Assembly: GCA_002189035.1 (NCBI GenBank)
Contig: NEEC01000004.1
Coordinates: 5,270,001 to 5,334,000, forward strand
Direction: 5' to 3'
Length of the DNA: 64,000 bases
Source: Utricularia gibba
Lineage: Eukaryota; Streptophyta; Magnoliopsida; Lamiales; Lentibulariaceae
A model generated the notes under the pieces. The model was not told the DNA's origin. It worked only from the letters and a program-made list of their open reading frames with translations, and did no database searches. Shown here piece by piece: positions 45,889 through 58,534 of the stretch (within the stretch, counting starts at the first letter, position 1; each line of letters begins with the position of its first letter). The position numbers were made by a program, and so were the translations under genes.

Positions 45889-48422
45889 TCTTGGAAACCT
45901 TTTCCCACCCAAAGAGATGATGTATCTGCTGCTCACCGGAGACCCATTTATGTCCTCCTCATAACTTTCAAGTATTTGCAATATAATTTATGTATGTGGA
46001 CTGCTGGGGACACTTCAAAATCCTATACAAATCTAACTCAAACATACCCATAAAAAAACAGTAGAAAGTCAAAGCAGGAAGACACTGCGCGAGTTCAGTT
46101 CAGCAAGAGAAAACGAATCACACTCAGTACGTTCTGATCCGATTTGCAAGCCCTACTACCCGTTTCCCCTTCTACGAACAATCCCGCCATTGAGCAGATA
46201 AGACTCCGCATAAAAACGCACTGATTCTGGGGAATGCTGAAGAACAATTAATCGATGTGTCGATGCTGTGAGAATCTGAATTGAAAGGAGGAAACCTGAC
46301 GTGCGGTCGATTGAATTTTCGGATTTGAATACTGATTATTTATTTATTTAATGTATTATATCGAGTTGTCAGTTGTGATTAAATGTAGGCAATAACTCTC
46401 CTCGTATGAATTCTCTATACTAACCCTGGACTCTTTTGTAGTTTTGCGTCGGCCCTGGGACCCACCGAGGCAAATTTGTAAAACGCTTGCTTGACGTACT
46501 ATTCGCATATCCAATCCCTCTATTGTCATCGCCAATTTGGACATAAAAAAAACGGAAAAAGCCACGTCATTCTCATGGAGTTAATCTGATGACAGGAGCT
46601 GTCAGCCTGAGAAAGTGTTCTTCTTCAGTACGTGATTTTGAACGAAAAGCGTCTAGATGCATTTTTTTTTCTTCTGGTTTCGTTTCGGAATCCGAAAGGC
46701 CGTCAGCAATTCTTCTGTTTGCAGGAAAAGAGAAGAAGCCATGCATCGGCATGCAAGGGCCAAAACCCCTTGACAAGGGAGGGGGGACCGGGAAGTCTAC
46801 TCGGATACGGTCCCAGAAATGACTGTTTCCTGTTTCCGTCGCTCTGGTTGGGTGCTGCTGATGACCTAATCAGGAGACGGTCACACCAGTGACAGGACAT
46901 GATCTCTCTGGGCTGAGGTCAGTCTTTGCGGCGGCCTACCTGGCATTCATTCATCCCTTCTTCACTCCCTACGGCAAAGCAAAGCAGGGGTATGTCGTGG
47001 TCGAGCTCCCTCCCCTTGGGAGTCTATATATACTGCCACATATTTAAATGTATGATATTATAGATTTTACGAGTATTCTTTAATATTAAATAAATAAAAA
47101 TATGAATCATATTAAAAAAAATTAAACTAAATCGAATAATATTAATACATAAATTCTTATATAGTTAATTATTTTAATTTTATTTCCAAATATGAGATTA
47201 CTTTTTAATACCCATCTTCAAGTGTACTTGATTCAAAAAAAAGATGTTGAAATTGGACGAACACATAAAATTCAAATATATCAAAAATATAAATCACATT
47301 TAAAAATATTAAATAATATCACTCACACGAGAAGGCAATAATGTCGTTTTGAAACACTAGCTTTAAATGAATCCAAGAAAAAAAATCAGTTTTTTTTCAA
47401 TGTTTTACAATTTATAATGAATATAATTAAAAAATAATGAATTAAATTGAAACTATTTGAGGAATTCTTAAAATGAAAATAATGTTATTAAAAAGAAATA
47501 ACAAATGTTCCTCGTAAGTAGGATAATGATATTTAAAACTATTATAAAAAATGTATTTTATAAGCTATTAATGAATAGAGTATAAAGGGATAGTTAATTT
47601 ATTGAAGGTTGTAAAAAATTATATAGAATACACATGTTTCAAATTTTAATAATTATATATTGGTAGATTTATTATTTTTTAAAAATTATTGATAAAATAA
47701 TAATGGTATTATTTTTTGGTGCCACGTGGCAGTTGAAATTTCAGTTAGAGCGAATTCTCCACCTTGACCCTCCTTCTTTTGTCGTTTTCCGTCGGTTGGA
47801 GGGGGCTAAATATGTAAAAGTAGTCTGTATTTTTTGTTTCGGAAAAGAAAACGCGAAAAATTTGATGGCCGTACATGAGCTTTTATTTCATGTTTAAAAA
47901 ATAGGTCATATTAAAAAATACAAGATAAATGTCTGACGTTGGAAGCCAGCTTGGATATCGTTGTCAAGTGTAACGCCATTGGTCTGAATGCTGTTTTTAC
48001 TGTTTGGACCGGGTCGGGTCAAATGACTAATTTCAAGTAGTAGACCGGGATGCAAGAGCTTGAAAACTTTGAGAGCTATTGTTCTGTCGTTATCTTTTGG
48101 CCTTCATTGGGTAGATGGGCTTGAGTAGCTGGGCTCAGTGTCAGATCCATTAGCGGGCTTACGCTTCATCTGGCTGGAACTCAATACAATTAAGCCCAAC
48201 TTTTGAAGAGAGTAGGTGTTCGTCTTCTTCCCGCTGAGACTCTCTTCGACCGCATCCTTACTTTCAGGTACAGAAGTAATAGGAGCTATCGAAGTGACTT
48301 CAATTTGATCATCAACTTCCAAAAAAAGGTAGTACGCTAATACTCTGGTCTTTCTTTTTACATGAACATTTTTGCTGAATTCACTTCAGGAGTAACGAGA
48401 TCCCTCGAGATGCTGCAGAGCT
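45889..48422. other. AT-rich gene-poor region
   Basis: The 2.5 kb between the ERF pair and the channel gene. The stretch 47030-47700 is nearly all A and T. A GC-richer stretch at 46560-47000 has no supported gene. An open minus-strand frame at 48104-48325 may be an additional 3' exon of the channel; it reads VDDQIEVTSIAPITSVPESK and so on, but has no known domain. Confidence 0.5.
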
Positions 48423-51400
48423 TCATGCATTGTTCGCCTCTGGAATGATATCACTGGTCTCGTCAGGACTCCATGGGCTGAATTGGGAGATCATGCATAT
48501 CTCTGGTTGCACTTCATCTGCTGCAAACCTCGGTCTCTTGGAAACGTTGTGGATTGAATCAAAAATGGAAACTGTGTTTACAGTTACCTGTGGAAGTAGA
48601 ATCCTGGGCGGGAGATGCTGTTTGGGATGTCTGAATCTGGTTTGCCTCTTCTAGGAGCCTCACTATCCTCTTGTTTCCGCTGCTTTGAGCCTCGTCCAGT
48701 GGAGTGTTTCCCCATCTGATGAACTCGAAGTGACCACTTCATTGCTTGTTTTTATCCTGTGAAAGATACTCAAGAGGTTGAAGCTAACCTGTCTCTGCAT
48801 GAAACACTGGCCCCAGCATCCACAAGCAGCTTGGCACTGAGTAACATCCCTTGCGAGGCCGCCACGTGAAGCGGGGTCCGATGATCGTAGTCCGCGGAGT
48901 TCGGATCCACGCCGTTGGATAGCAGCCTCCGGAGCAAATCCGAATCCCCCTCCGAGACTACTGCGCATAGGTAGCTACCGACGTTCCTGATCTTAAGCGC
49001 TGCCCCTTGTTTGCAGAGAAGAGAAGCAACTCTTTCGTGGCCGTTCTTGATGGCTTCAAGCAGCGGTGTGTTGCCAAAGTTATCTGTTCACGTTATTTGT
49101 AGCTTCACAGCTTAGAATGGGGAGCTCGAATTAGTCAAATATGCAACAGTTTCGACCTTCGGTGTTGACGTTTACGCCTTCTTCTATTAGAAACAGAGCG
49201 ATATCTTCATACCCCCGGGATGCAGCAATGTGCTGCTCAACAATAAGAGGAATGTCGATATGGATACAGTTAACTGAATCAGATCCCAGTCTCAAGGTAA
49301 TGTGTACCGTACAAGTGGTGATCGGCCGTCGTAGTCGGTCTTGGTCGGATCAGCACCGGATCTTATCAGAGTTTTAAGCTTGTAGATGTCGCCGTAGAAA
49401 GCTGTATTGATAACTCTGATAGCCAGTTCCGCCTCTTGCCTACCTATGTGGAATGCGATATCAGAGACCAGTTGCTTCACACAGTGATTCGATTTGTCCT
49501 GTTCCCGTCACAAACACATGATATAAGGGGCTTGAAATTTAGGATGAGAAAGAAGAAGAGCAGACCTCAAGCAAGTTGGTGAGGATTTTTTGGCTGTCGT
49601 GAAAGTATACTTGTAGAATGCTGGAGAACGATTGCTTGTCGATCCTGAGAAGTCGGCATAGCTCACAGACACGAATTTTGTACGGCTGAGGGATGTTGCA
49701 GAGGATGGAGATCTCTCCGAACGTGCTGTTTGGCTCTAAGAGGGAGAGCGTCTCCTCAGGCCCTTGTGGTCCGAAGCCAATCTCCTCCTGTACAGACAGC
49801 TTCAGAATGGTTTCTGGGGCAGTTTTTTTCGGAGAATGTAATGTAAAAAAAGAGCATCAGTAACCAAAACTCCTTGGCAAACTATGTAAAGCTGGTTCAC
49901 GACATTCCCCTGTTCCATGATCACTTCCCCGGGAAGAAAAAATTCCTCATGCACCAGTGTGACCTGAAGTTGCACCAAAAGAAGAAGTTGAAAGCGGAAT
50001 TCCATTTGCTGGTACTTGGAATAAGTGTTCCTAACTCACAACTTGATCGATGAATTCTGAGGTGCACCCCTTGAAGATGAGCACGTTTTCGACATAGGAT
50101 CTGTATAGAGTTTGAGATATCTGCAACACAGACCGTAGATCGACAATTTTACCACTCGGCAAAGGGAAGAAAAGGATTGATTGGACTCACTGCTGCCCTG
50201 ATCGAGACTGGAATATCTCGAAGAAGATCAGCACCCGTGTAGCTGTTTTCGAATTGGAGACGGAGGTGCCCCTTTATCTGATCACGGATGCGGCCTCCCA
50301 ACCTGTTCCGATTCATGAATCTGGTGAGCTCCGTCATCCTGTCCCGATACTTCACCGTCTTGGATCCTTTCACGATCAAAGCCGTCATGTTACCAATCAA
50401 ATACGCACCAACGATCATGGAGAACGACACGAAAACGATGACGAACACCATCTCCCTGGGATTAACAGCATGTATGTCACCGTATCCTGCACTCAGAGAC
50501 CATACATGATTTGTTTTACGTGCACTCCTGAACGTGATCAATTTTCACTACAGAAACTGACTCACCCACAGTAGTCATGGTGACGAAGGTGAAGTAAAGA
50601 GATGTTGTATACCGCTTCCACAGATCAATTTCCCAATAGTGAGAATAAGAGTAGGCACCCAGCGTCAGGCTTCCGATCCAGGTGTATCCTTCGTGATCTC
50701 GGGAGACGGTCGTCGCCAAGTAGTAGAAGATGCAGGCAGCGGTGTGAGTGCAGTAGAGCTCCACCACGAGGAGCTTCACTATTCTTGTGAACATATAGTT
50801 GATTCTAATGTCTCTCTCCAGCGTTTGGAAGACTTGAATCACCTTTCTGATCCGAGTCAGCCTCAGCCATAGAAGATACCTCACCGCCTCGTCTTCACCG
50901 AAATACTGCAATGGAAAGGAGCATGTAATAGTATCTGCGCAAGTTCATTACTGTAACAATGAACGTACCTTGTAGATGAGATCCCATGGAAAGAAACCAA
51001 GAAAGTCAAGAAGAAGGTACGACTTCAGATACCGGAGTGCGATTTTCTTGTGGCTGTACACCATTGTGTACGAGCGGCTGTCTCTGTAAGTCACAAAGAA
51101 CTGCAAGATGAAGTCCACGAAGAAGGTAGCTTGGGTGGCGTTGTCCATAACGAACAGATGCTGTGGGAGTCTTCTAAAGAATGCGAACTCGAATGGAGTG
51201 ATGAAGGATGAGTAAATAGCCATTAATACTATGAAATGCTCCCATGCCTTGTACCACCTGCAATTTTCTGTTTCTTTAAAGCTCCGGCTTCCGGAATCTA
51301 TGAAATCCAATAGGATTACCTGTTGTGGGGGTGAATGAACAACCCGCCTGAGAAATCTCTTAAGCTACTCATGCGGTGAATCCTCAGCTCGTTCTGCACC

Positions 51401-51507
51401 GTCTCCAGAATGTTTCCTCTCGTGGACTCCATCCGCTCCTCCACATCCTCCACCACGTACCGATCGGAGCTGCGTGTCTGGCTCTCGTCTTCCTTCATCG
51501 TTTTCAT
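48423..51507 (-). CDS. GORK: GORK/SKOR-type outward-rectifying shaker K+ channel
   Basis: About a dozen exons from ATG 51507. The protein has an N-terminal cytosolic part, six membrane segments, a voltage sensor S4 (RYLLWLRLTRIRKVIQVF), the pore with selectivity filter TMTTVGYGDIHAVN (Gly codon split by an intron), a linker, a cyclic-nucleotide-binding homology domain (LPGEVIMEQGNVVNQLYIVC, then FGEISILCNIPQP) and ankyrin repeats (DYDGRSPLHIAASRGYEDIA, NTPLLEAIKNGHE, DYDHRTPLHVAASQGMLLSA, RWGNTPLDEAQ). This domain order is that of SKOR and GORK, which release K+ from xylem parenchyma and guard cells. I prefer GORK because the next gene is the complex I subunit that I recall as its neighbour in Arabidopsis. 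The C-terminus after the ankyrin repeats is short and lacks a clear KHA domain, so the stop at 48423 is uncertain. Confidence 0.9.
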
Positions 51508-52519
51508 TTAACGATGGAGAACACGACAAACATCAGCCTGAATCTTGTTTCCTCTCTGTGAGTTCGCTGCCCCAGAATATGGCGATACTGGCCAGTCATC
51601 ATAGAGACCGCATTTTAATATTTTTTTCAGTCCATCAAGTTTTCCAAAATTGTATATTCACCCCCACCGCACTTGCAACTCTACAGCCGCGAGGGGTCTT
51701 ACTGAAAAGTTTTAATAAAATGGGGAGGAATTCATAATTTTCCCGACTCCCTTAGATTCCGAATCGGAATCAGAATCTAACCAAAGCAGAAGATTCATTC
51801 ACCTTCATTCAGACCCGTAGGCCACGTCAGCTCGTGTCCGTTCACAAAGGCATGCTTATCATGACAGGCGTTGACTTCTTTATACCATGTATTTTTTAAT
51901 TATTATTTTGATACTTTTTAATTACAAAATACTGTTACAAAAGTCTATGGTAGTTAGTTAGTGATGAGTTAGAAGCAAGTTGGGATCATTACAAAATCAT
52001 TTTACTTTATGCCATGGGTTGCCATCGCATGACGTCATCGCTACCTGCTCTTAGAGTATATTCATTTAGTACAAGGCATAGACAATAATAAAGATTTGTA
52101 GTATACACTAATCATGGTTTGTAAATAAATTGGTATTTTGTCGTTATTTTTGTCGTAATGTTATAGGAATTCTATTTAATTATCGACGACGATCAAACGT
52201 AAGTGAAAAATGGGATCGATACAAGAACATAGGAAATTTTGAGGAAATCACAATTTTGCTACTTGGATTAGGGTTTTTTTTTCCTTGTTTTGGTTCTATG
52301 GAGATACTATGTTGGGTGCATTTGAAGTGGGCTTCTTGTTTATTGAGATCCATTGGGATGGGGCCTACCGATGGACTATAGCCCAGAAGGAGCCGCCGTT
52401 GAAGGCCCATATAATTACCGGCTCCGGCTAAATTTTTCTTCCGCGAGAGCTTGTGAAGAGCACGGGTACACGAATCGGAGTTTGTACCTCAAGAATCTTG
52501 ATCCTGGGAGAGTGCGGAA
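51508..52519. other. Divergent region between the K+ channel and complex I genes
   Basis: About 1 kb holding both promoters. It contains an AT-rich patch at 51880-51930 and 52080-52180. An ORF at 52353-52736 overlaps the start of the complex I gene in another frame and is a shadow. Nothing else was recognised. Confidence 0.5.
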
Positions 52520-55500
52520 ATGGTGCTGGGGCGACTCGTTTCTCGGAGCCTCGTTCGATCGGCGCGCTTCGCCGCGTCTAACCCGTCAAGGGTCTTCCGT
52601 CGTGCCATTGGCTCTACGCCGGACCTTCATAACGCCGGGGGTGCTGCTGCAGCCGAGGTGCAGCCGGAGCCAGATCTACCAAAGAGGGCTCCATTGGGAG
52701 GTGCCAGGGTCCACGTCCCCAACCCGGATGATGTAATTGAGGTTTTTGTTGATGGGTACCCTGTGACGATTCCGAAGGGGATGACGGTGCTTCAGGCCTG
52801 TGAGGTCGCCGGAGTTGACATACCCAGGTTTTGCTATCACAGCCGCCTTTCAATTGCGGGAAATTGCCGTATGTGCCTTGTTGAGGTTGAGAAATCGCCT
52901 AAGCCAGTTGCTTCTTGCGCCATGCCAGCTCTTCCTGGTAGGTGAACTGAGTAGGGTTCGCTGTTACCTTTTTCTGAAGGAGGGATTACATTCGTTCTTT
53001 TTCTTATGAACTCTTCAAGATATGGATAATCCGTAGATGAACCATCTCACTATTTGATGTAAGTGCAGAAGGCGAAATGGGAGGGTTTCATTTTTACATT
53101 TTAGTGAAGGGAATTATATTTCTTTAGTTTTTTTTAACTCCTCCCGGTGTGGGAGAACTTTTTGTGTAACCCGTAGCTGGATATCACGAGGTCTTTGGGA
53201 TAAGTATTGTTTTTGATAGTGTGCTTTTTTTTTTATTTATCATTTTGGATGCATTTGTTTTCGTTTGATGTTAATATCTGAAGGATGACAATAGGAATGA
53301 AAATCAAGACTGATACTCCTGTTGCCAAGAAGGCAAGAGAAGGCGTCATGGAATTTTTGTTGATGAATCATCCATTGGATTGCCCTATTTGTGATCAAGG
53401 TGGAGAGTGTGATCTCCAGGATCAGTCAATGGCTTTTGGTTCTGATCGGGGTCGTTTCACGGAGATGAAGAGATCAGTTGTGGACAAGAACCTTGGTCCC
53501 TTGGTGAAGACAGTAATGACTCGTTGTATTCAGTGTACAAGGTACTTCCTTTTCGTTTGAAATGTTTCCTATGTGAAGCTAGTATGATATTCCTGAAGCT
53601 GCTCGCTTTTTTATGACTAAAATGAAGGGTCTATGCAAGACTTTTCTTGCATTTTCCATTGTGGATTTTCCCAGGTTCGTGCATTTCAGTATAATGGAAT
53701 ATTTCACTACAGCTGTTCTAAATGAGAAAAAAGACAGATTGGTTACTGCAGACCCATCATTTTAATCTATTCTAAAGATATAATTATCAGCAAGTAATAC
53801 CTGACGAGCGAGTTGTTTGTGCATCTTTACTCTTTGATTGGATGAGCTCATGATACTCACTGTGAGCTGTATTTTGATATGAGAGTTTTTCCCATTAGGT
53901 GTGTGAGGTTTGCAACAGAAGTAGCTGGTGTTCAGGATCTCGGTATGCTTGGCCGTGGTAGTGGAGAAGAGATTGGAACATATGTTGAGAAACTTATGAC
54001 CAGTGAATTGTCTGGGAATGTGATTGATATTTGCCCTGTGGGTGCACTTACATCAAAACCCTTTGCCTTCAAGGCTCGTAATTGGGAGTTAAAGGGAACA
54101 GAAACCATTGATGTCACAGATGCTGTTGGATCGAATATTAGAATTGATAGTCGGGGTCCTGAGGTCATGCGGGTTGTGCCTCGCTTGAACGAGGTAATTT
54201 TACCAGCCTTATTTTTGATATTGTGATTTTGAACTTGCACAGCGGTTCCCCTTGTTTAGATATTTATGAATTTTTTTCAGGACATCAATGAGGAGTGGAT
54301 TTCAGACAAGACACGCTTCTTCTACGATGGTTTGAAGAGGCAAAGGTTGAACGATCCCATGGTTCGAGGACCTGATGGACGCTTCAAGACAGTAAGCTGG
54401 CATGATGCACTTGCAAGTATCGCTGATGTCTTACTCAAGGTTAGACCACAGGAGATAGTTGGGGTCGCAGGCAAGTTATCAGATGCAGAATCTATGATCG
54501 CACTTAAGGATTTCTTAAACAAGTTGGGGTCGAATAACATTTGGTGTGAGGGCAATGGCTCAAATCCAAATGCTGATCTTCGTTCTGGATACATCATGAA
54601 CACTAGCATCAGTGGGTTGGAGAAGGCAGATGCCTTTCTTTTAGTTGGCACACAGGTGACCTCTTTCACCTTGGTTCAACACTTTCCACATGAAAGGGAT
54701 GTCCTTAGCAATACTGAATCTTTCAAATTCTTACTGTTTTTCTCAACTTTTCAGCCCAGGACAGAAGCAGCTATAGTGAACGCCAGAATTAGGAAAACAG
54801 TCCGAGCCTCAGGTGCCAAGGTTGGTTATGTGGGTCCTTCATCCGATTTTAACTATGACGCTGTGCACCTGGGTACAGACCCAAAAACACTGACAGAACT
54901 TGCTGAGGGGCGCCATCCATTCTCCTCTGTTTTAGCAAGTGCCAAGAACCCTGCCATAATAGTGGGCTCAGGGATATTTGCGCGGAAGGATAAAGATGCA
55001 ATTTTCTCAGTTGTCGAGAAAATTGCTACGAAAGCAAATGCCATCAGACCTGATTGGAATGGACTCAACGTACTCCTATTGAATGCTGCTCAGGCTGCTG
55101 CACTTGATCTCGGACTTGTCCCAGAATCCGAAAAGGCAATCGAATCTGCCAAGTTCGTTTATCTTGTGGGTGCTGATGACCAGGACTTGGATAAAATCCC
55201 AGGTGATGCTTTTGTGGTTTACCAGGGCCATCATGGCGACCGAGGTGTGTATCGAGCCAATGTAATCCTACCAGCGTCAGCATTCTCCGAGAAGGAAGGC
55301 ACATACGCCAATACTGAAGGGTGTGCTCAGATAACTGTGCCCGCTGTCCCCACTGTAGGTGACGCTCGAGATGACTGGAAGATCATTAGAGCATTGTCTG
55401 AAGTTGCCGGCGTTAAGCTCCCTTATGACACTCTGGGTTCAATCAGATCCCGGATCAGCACGGTGGCTCCCAATCTTTTGCAGCTCGAGGAAAGGGAGCC

Positions 55501-55660
55501 AGCCGCATTTTCAACATCTTCACTGAGACCTGATGTCAAGGAGAAGCTCGAGGAGACCCCCTTTGAACCAGCTATTCAGAACTTCTACATGACGGATGCC
55601 ATTACCAGGGCCTCCAAGATCATGGCGCAGTGCAGCGTATTGTTATCAAAGAAGGAATAA
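52520..55660 (+). CDS. EMB1467: Mitochondrial complex I 75-kDa iron-sulfur subunit (NDUFS1)
   Basis: Five exons: 52520-52937, 53295-53541, 53899-54193, 54281-54655 and 54755-55660; total 2241 nt, 746 residues, matching the plant protein's size. The Arg/Ser-rich N-terminus ([20 protein letters not shown]) is a mitochondrial presequence. The [2Fe-2S] ligands appear in [17 protein letters not shown] and VASCAMP. The two [4Fe-4S] clusters use [30 protein letters not shown] and [12 protein letters not shown]; the CTRC part is created by splicing of exons 2 and 3. The molybdopterin-oxidoreductase-like domain follows, as in all NDUFS1. It carries electrons through the matrix arm of complex I. The second exon begins at 53295, not at the in-frame ATG at 53285, because the splice acceptor gives the conserved [10 protein letters not shown]. 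The gene looks intact. Confidence 0.97.
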
Positions 55661-56074
55661 GCTGATTGATCCCCTCACCTGGATTATTAAGACACTCGTT
55701 TCACTGTACTCACCGGCGTTTCCTCAGTCCTAAGGAACACTCAAACTGCCCCCTGCTGTTGCAGTGAGCGCCATTGTATTCATTCCCATAAATGGCAGAT
55801 AACTTTCATCTGTGGGACGTGTTCAGTGCATCTTCTTCTATTTTTTCTGTATACGCTTTTCCCTCGTAGAGCAAATGGCAACTGGACACGCCTCTCTGTA
55901 CCTGTATCCATCTCCCCGTGTCGACCATCGTAGACGCATCGTAGACGCGGGAGTAGCTGTCTACTCCTTGTATATTAACAAATTACAACATGTCCCCCAC
56001 AATTCTATATAATTATTTTAATAGCCAATAGACCGATCATTATGCACGTAGGTAGAAGGTGTAACAAAGGGTAA

Positions 56075-56355
56075 GAGCATCTTTACCTGTTTCCGGAAAT
56101 GCTGATGTGGCATTTTCGGAAATGGGAAAATGTTTTTTGAAACCACTATAATTGTTTTTCATTTCTCACGAAAACATAAATAAGTAAAGTTGATTTCCTT
56201 TCCAAAACAGTTTAAAATATAATTTATACTATTTATTTTAATATTATGATTTCCGAAAATTGATACAAACGTAAATAAAACTTAGTAAAGGAAACCCAAT
56301 AACTTAATTTTCGGAAGTGCCACATCAGCATTTTCGGATATTGATAAAGATGGTG
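56075..56355. mobile_element. Tourist-like (PIF/Harbinger) MITE, 281 bp
   Basis: The two ends are imperfect inverted repeats of about 50 bp. Read inward, one starts GAGCATCTTTACC and the other CACCATCTTTATC, and both share ATGCTGATGTGGCA at equal distance from the end. The element is flanked on both sides by TAA (56072-56074 and 56356-56358), the 3-bp target duplication of PIF/Harbinger elements. The interior is AT-rich and non-coding. It lies in the intergenic region 3' of the complex I gene. Confidence 0.85.
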
Positions 56356-57244
56356 TAATGCATGGAATTGAATAAAAAAATATCATGTATTTTGTGATTT
56401 GTTATATACTTTTTTATTCCGAAAAGGATGGAAATAAACGGATGATGTGGGAGTGGGGCCCGCGGTGAAATCCCATAAATGGTAATTCCATTGTCGTGGT
56501 CATTTGGGGGGATTAGGGCTGTAAATGCAGCTGGTGCACGTGTCATCACTCACCCAGATTCCAAATCAAATCTCCGTCACGGAACCCGACCCGACCCATT
56601 CTGTCGGTACGATCCACGCCCATTTTCAATTCTCCCCATCCACTTGTATCCCGCCGACAACTCCTTGCTTGCTTAATCGGGTCGGTTACTGAAGGGATGC
56701 CACATGGATGGGAAGCAGCAAATCAGGTGAAATAAGAGAAAATTAGAAAAGTAAATCTTTTTTTTAAAAAAAATATATATTATTTTTATATGAATACAAA
56801 AAATGGAAAATGATTAATTTTTAAATGATTTTTTGAATATCAATTTTTTTTTATCTTAATATTTAAAGATAAAAATATTAGATTGTCACTTTTCTGAAGG
56901 CTTATTAGAAAAGGACATATATTGCCTAAAAAGAAAAAAGAAAAAAGAAATGTTTTTAGGGCATACATTATTGGATTTGGGGTATTTTAAAAATTCAGAA
57001 TTATTGCACACATGGCGTGGTGTATAATTAGGGTTCTAAATTTAACTTGATTGTTGTACGATTTGGGTTAATCCTTCATCGGTTTCGATTTTGCACCGAC
57101 AATGTATTTGTTTTTTTATTTTTTAATAAAAGGTTTTATTTTCCTTTTTTTTTGTGTTTGTACTTCTTAAAGAAAAAGTAAAAAAAAAAAAATTGCGAAT
57201 GCGGGAGGTTGGCTGGACGGTGTCACCGGCGGCGCCATCTTCAC

Positions 57245-57250
57245 TATAAA
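57245..57250 (+). promoter_or_regulatory. TATA box of the aspartic protease gene
   Basis: TATAAA lies only 36 bp before the ATG. If used, the leader would be about 5-12 nt long, unusually short for a plant mRNA. Confidence 0.55.
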
Positions 57251-57286
57251 TGACATCCCAGTTTCTGGATTCTGTACTCTATCGCC

Positions 57287-58534
57287 ATGGATTCTTCCCT
57301 GGTATGGCTAATGCTCTGTCTCCTTTTCGCCTTCGTGCCCCTCACTTTGCAGCAAAAATTTCCTATAACCAGAGCTGCGGTCTCCAATCCCCGCGCGGTG
57401 TCTAAGAATGCGGCGGGGGGGTTTGATTACACCTACCACGCCTCGTTCAAGTATTCCATGGCTTTCGTCGTTTCTCTGCCGATCGGTACGCCGCCGCAGA
57501 CACAGAAGATGGTGCTGGATACCGGGAGTCAGCTGTCATGGACACAGTGCCACCGGAGTTCGCCGCCGCCCACGACGGCGTTTGATCCTTCCCTGTCGTC
57601 TACGTTCTCAGAGCTCCCCTGCAATCACCCAATTTGCAAACCGCAGATTCCTGATTTCACGATCCCGACGACGTGCGACCAAAACCGTTTGTGCCACTAT
57701 TCTTACTTCTACGCCGACGGGACTCTGGCGGAGGGGAATCTTGTGAGAGAAAAAATCACTTTCTCCCCTTCCCGAATCACCCCTCCCTTGATCCTCGGAT
57801 GCGCTACGAATTCTGGGGACGCCGAGGGGATTCTGGGAATGAATCTTGGGCGGCTGTCGTTTGTTTCTCAGGTGAAGGTTCCGAAATTTTCGTACTGCGT
57901 CCCCTCGAAAAATGCTCAGGACAACACGAGTAATCCCACCGGAACGTTTTTCCTCGGCCCGAATCCGAATTCAAGAAATTTCCGATACATCAGTCTGTTG
58001 AACTTCCCAGACAGTCTACGTAAACCGAATTTCGACCCGCTGGCGTACACAATTGGGCTCGTCGGAATCAGAATCGGTGGTAAAATGCTGAATATTTCGA
58101 CGGCAGCGTTCCGTCCCGACGCCGGTGGGTCTGGGCAGACGATGATCGATTCCGGCACGCAGTACACTTTTTTGGTGGACACGGCCTACTCTAAAGTCCG
58201 GGAGGAAGTGACGAGGCTCGCCGGCGCGAAGTTGAAGAAAGGGTACGTTTTCGGCGGGGCACTGGATATGTGCTTCGACGGCAATGCAGCGGAGGTGGGG
58301 CAACTAATCGGGCAAATCGCATTCGAATTCGAAGGCGGAGTGGAGATCGTCATCGACAAAGAGAGGAACCTCGACGACGTCGGCGGCGGCGTTCATTGTG
58401 TCGGAATCGGACGATCAGAGTATCTCGGCATGTCAAGCAACATCATCGGAAACTTCCACCAGCAAAATCTGTGGGTGGAATTCGATTTGGCCGCTAGAAG
58501 GGTAGGATTTGGGCATGGAAATTGTAACAGTTGA
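57287..58534 (+). CDS. Pepsin-like (A1 family) aspartic protease, secreted
   Basis: Intronless, 415 residues. An N-terminal hydrophobic signal peptide covers about residues 1-22. The two catalytic sites are LDTGSQLSWTQC and MIDSGTQYTF; a pair of such sites is needed for activity and both are intact. Plant-type features include the Cys-rich insert CNHPICKPQIPDF, HYSYFYADGTLAEGNLV and the C-terminal SNIIGNFHQQNLWVEFD block. It lacks the plant-specific saposin-like insert, so it is an atypical or nucellin-like protease rather than a typical phytepsin. It closely resembles Arabidopsis At5g37540 and At1g66180 as I recall them. Substrate is unknown. Confidence 0.94.
   Translation: MDSSLVWLMLCLLFAFVPLTLQQKFPITRAAVSNPRAVSKNAAGGFDYTYHASFKYSMAFVVSLPIGTPPQTQKMVLDTGSQLSWTQCHRSSPPPTTAFDPSLSSTFSELPCNHPICKPQIPDFTIPTTCDQNRLCHYSYFYADGTLAEGNLVREKITFSPSRITPPLILGCATNSGDAEGILGMNLGRLSFVSQVKVPKFSYCVPSKNAQDNTSNPTGTFFLGPNPNSRNFRYISLLNFPDSLRKPNFDPLAYTIGLVGIRIGGKMLNISTAAFRPDAGGSGQTMIDSGTQYTFLVDTAYSKVREEVTRLAGAKLKKGYVFGGALDMCFDGNAAEVGQLIGQIAFEFEGGVEIVIDKERNLDDVGGGVHCVGIGRSEYLGMSSNIIGNFHQQNLWVEFDLAARRVGFGHGNCNS

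Larger units (their letters stand above)
55661..57286. other. Intergenic region with a MITE
   Basis: The left part is the 3' flank of the complex I gene. The middle holds a 281-bp inverted-repeat element described separately. The right part is AT-rich (56740-57200) and ends in the protease promoter. No gene is supported. Confidence 0.6.

Noticed and set aside
53285-53296. ATG at 53285 as a second start of the complex I gene
   Set aside because: A splice acceptor at 53294 gives exactly the conserved [10 protein letters not shown] junction, so this ATG is intronic.
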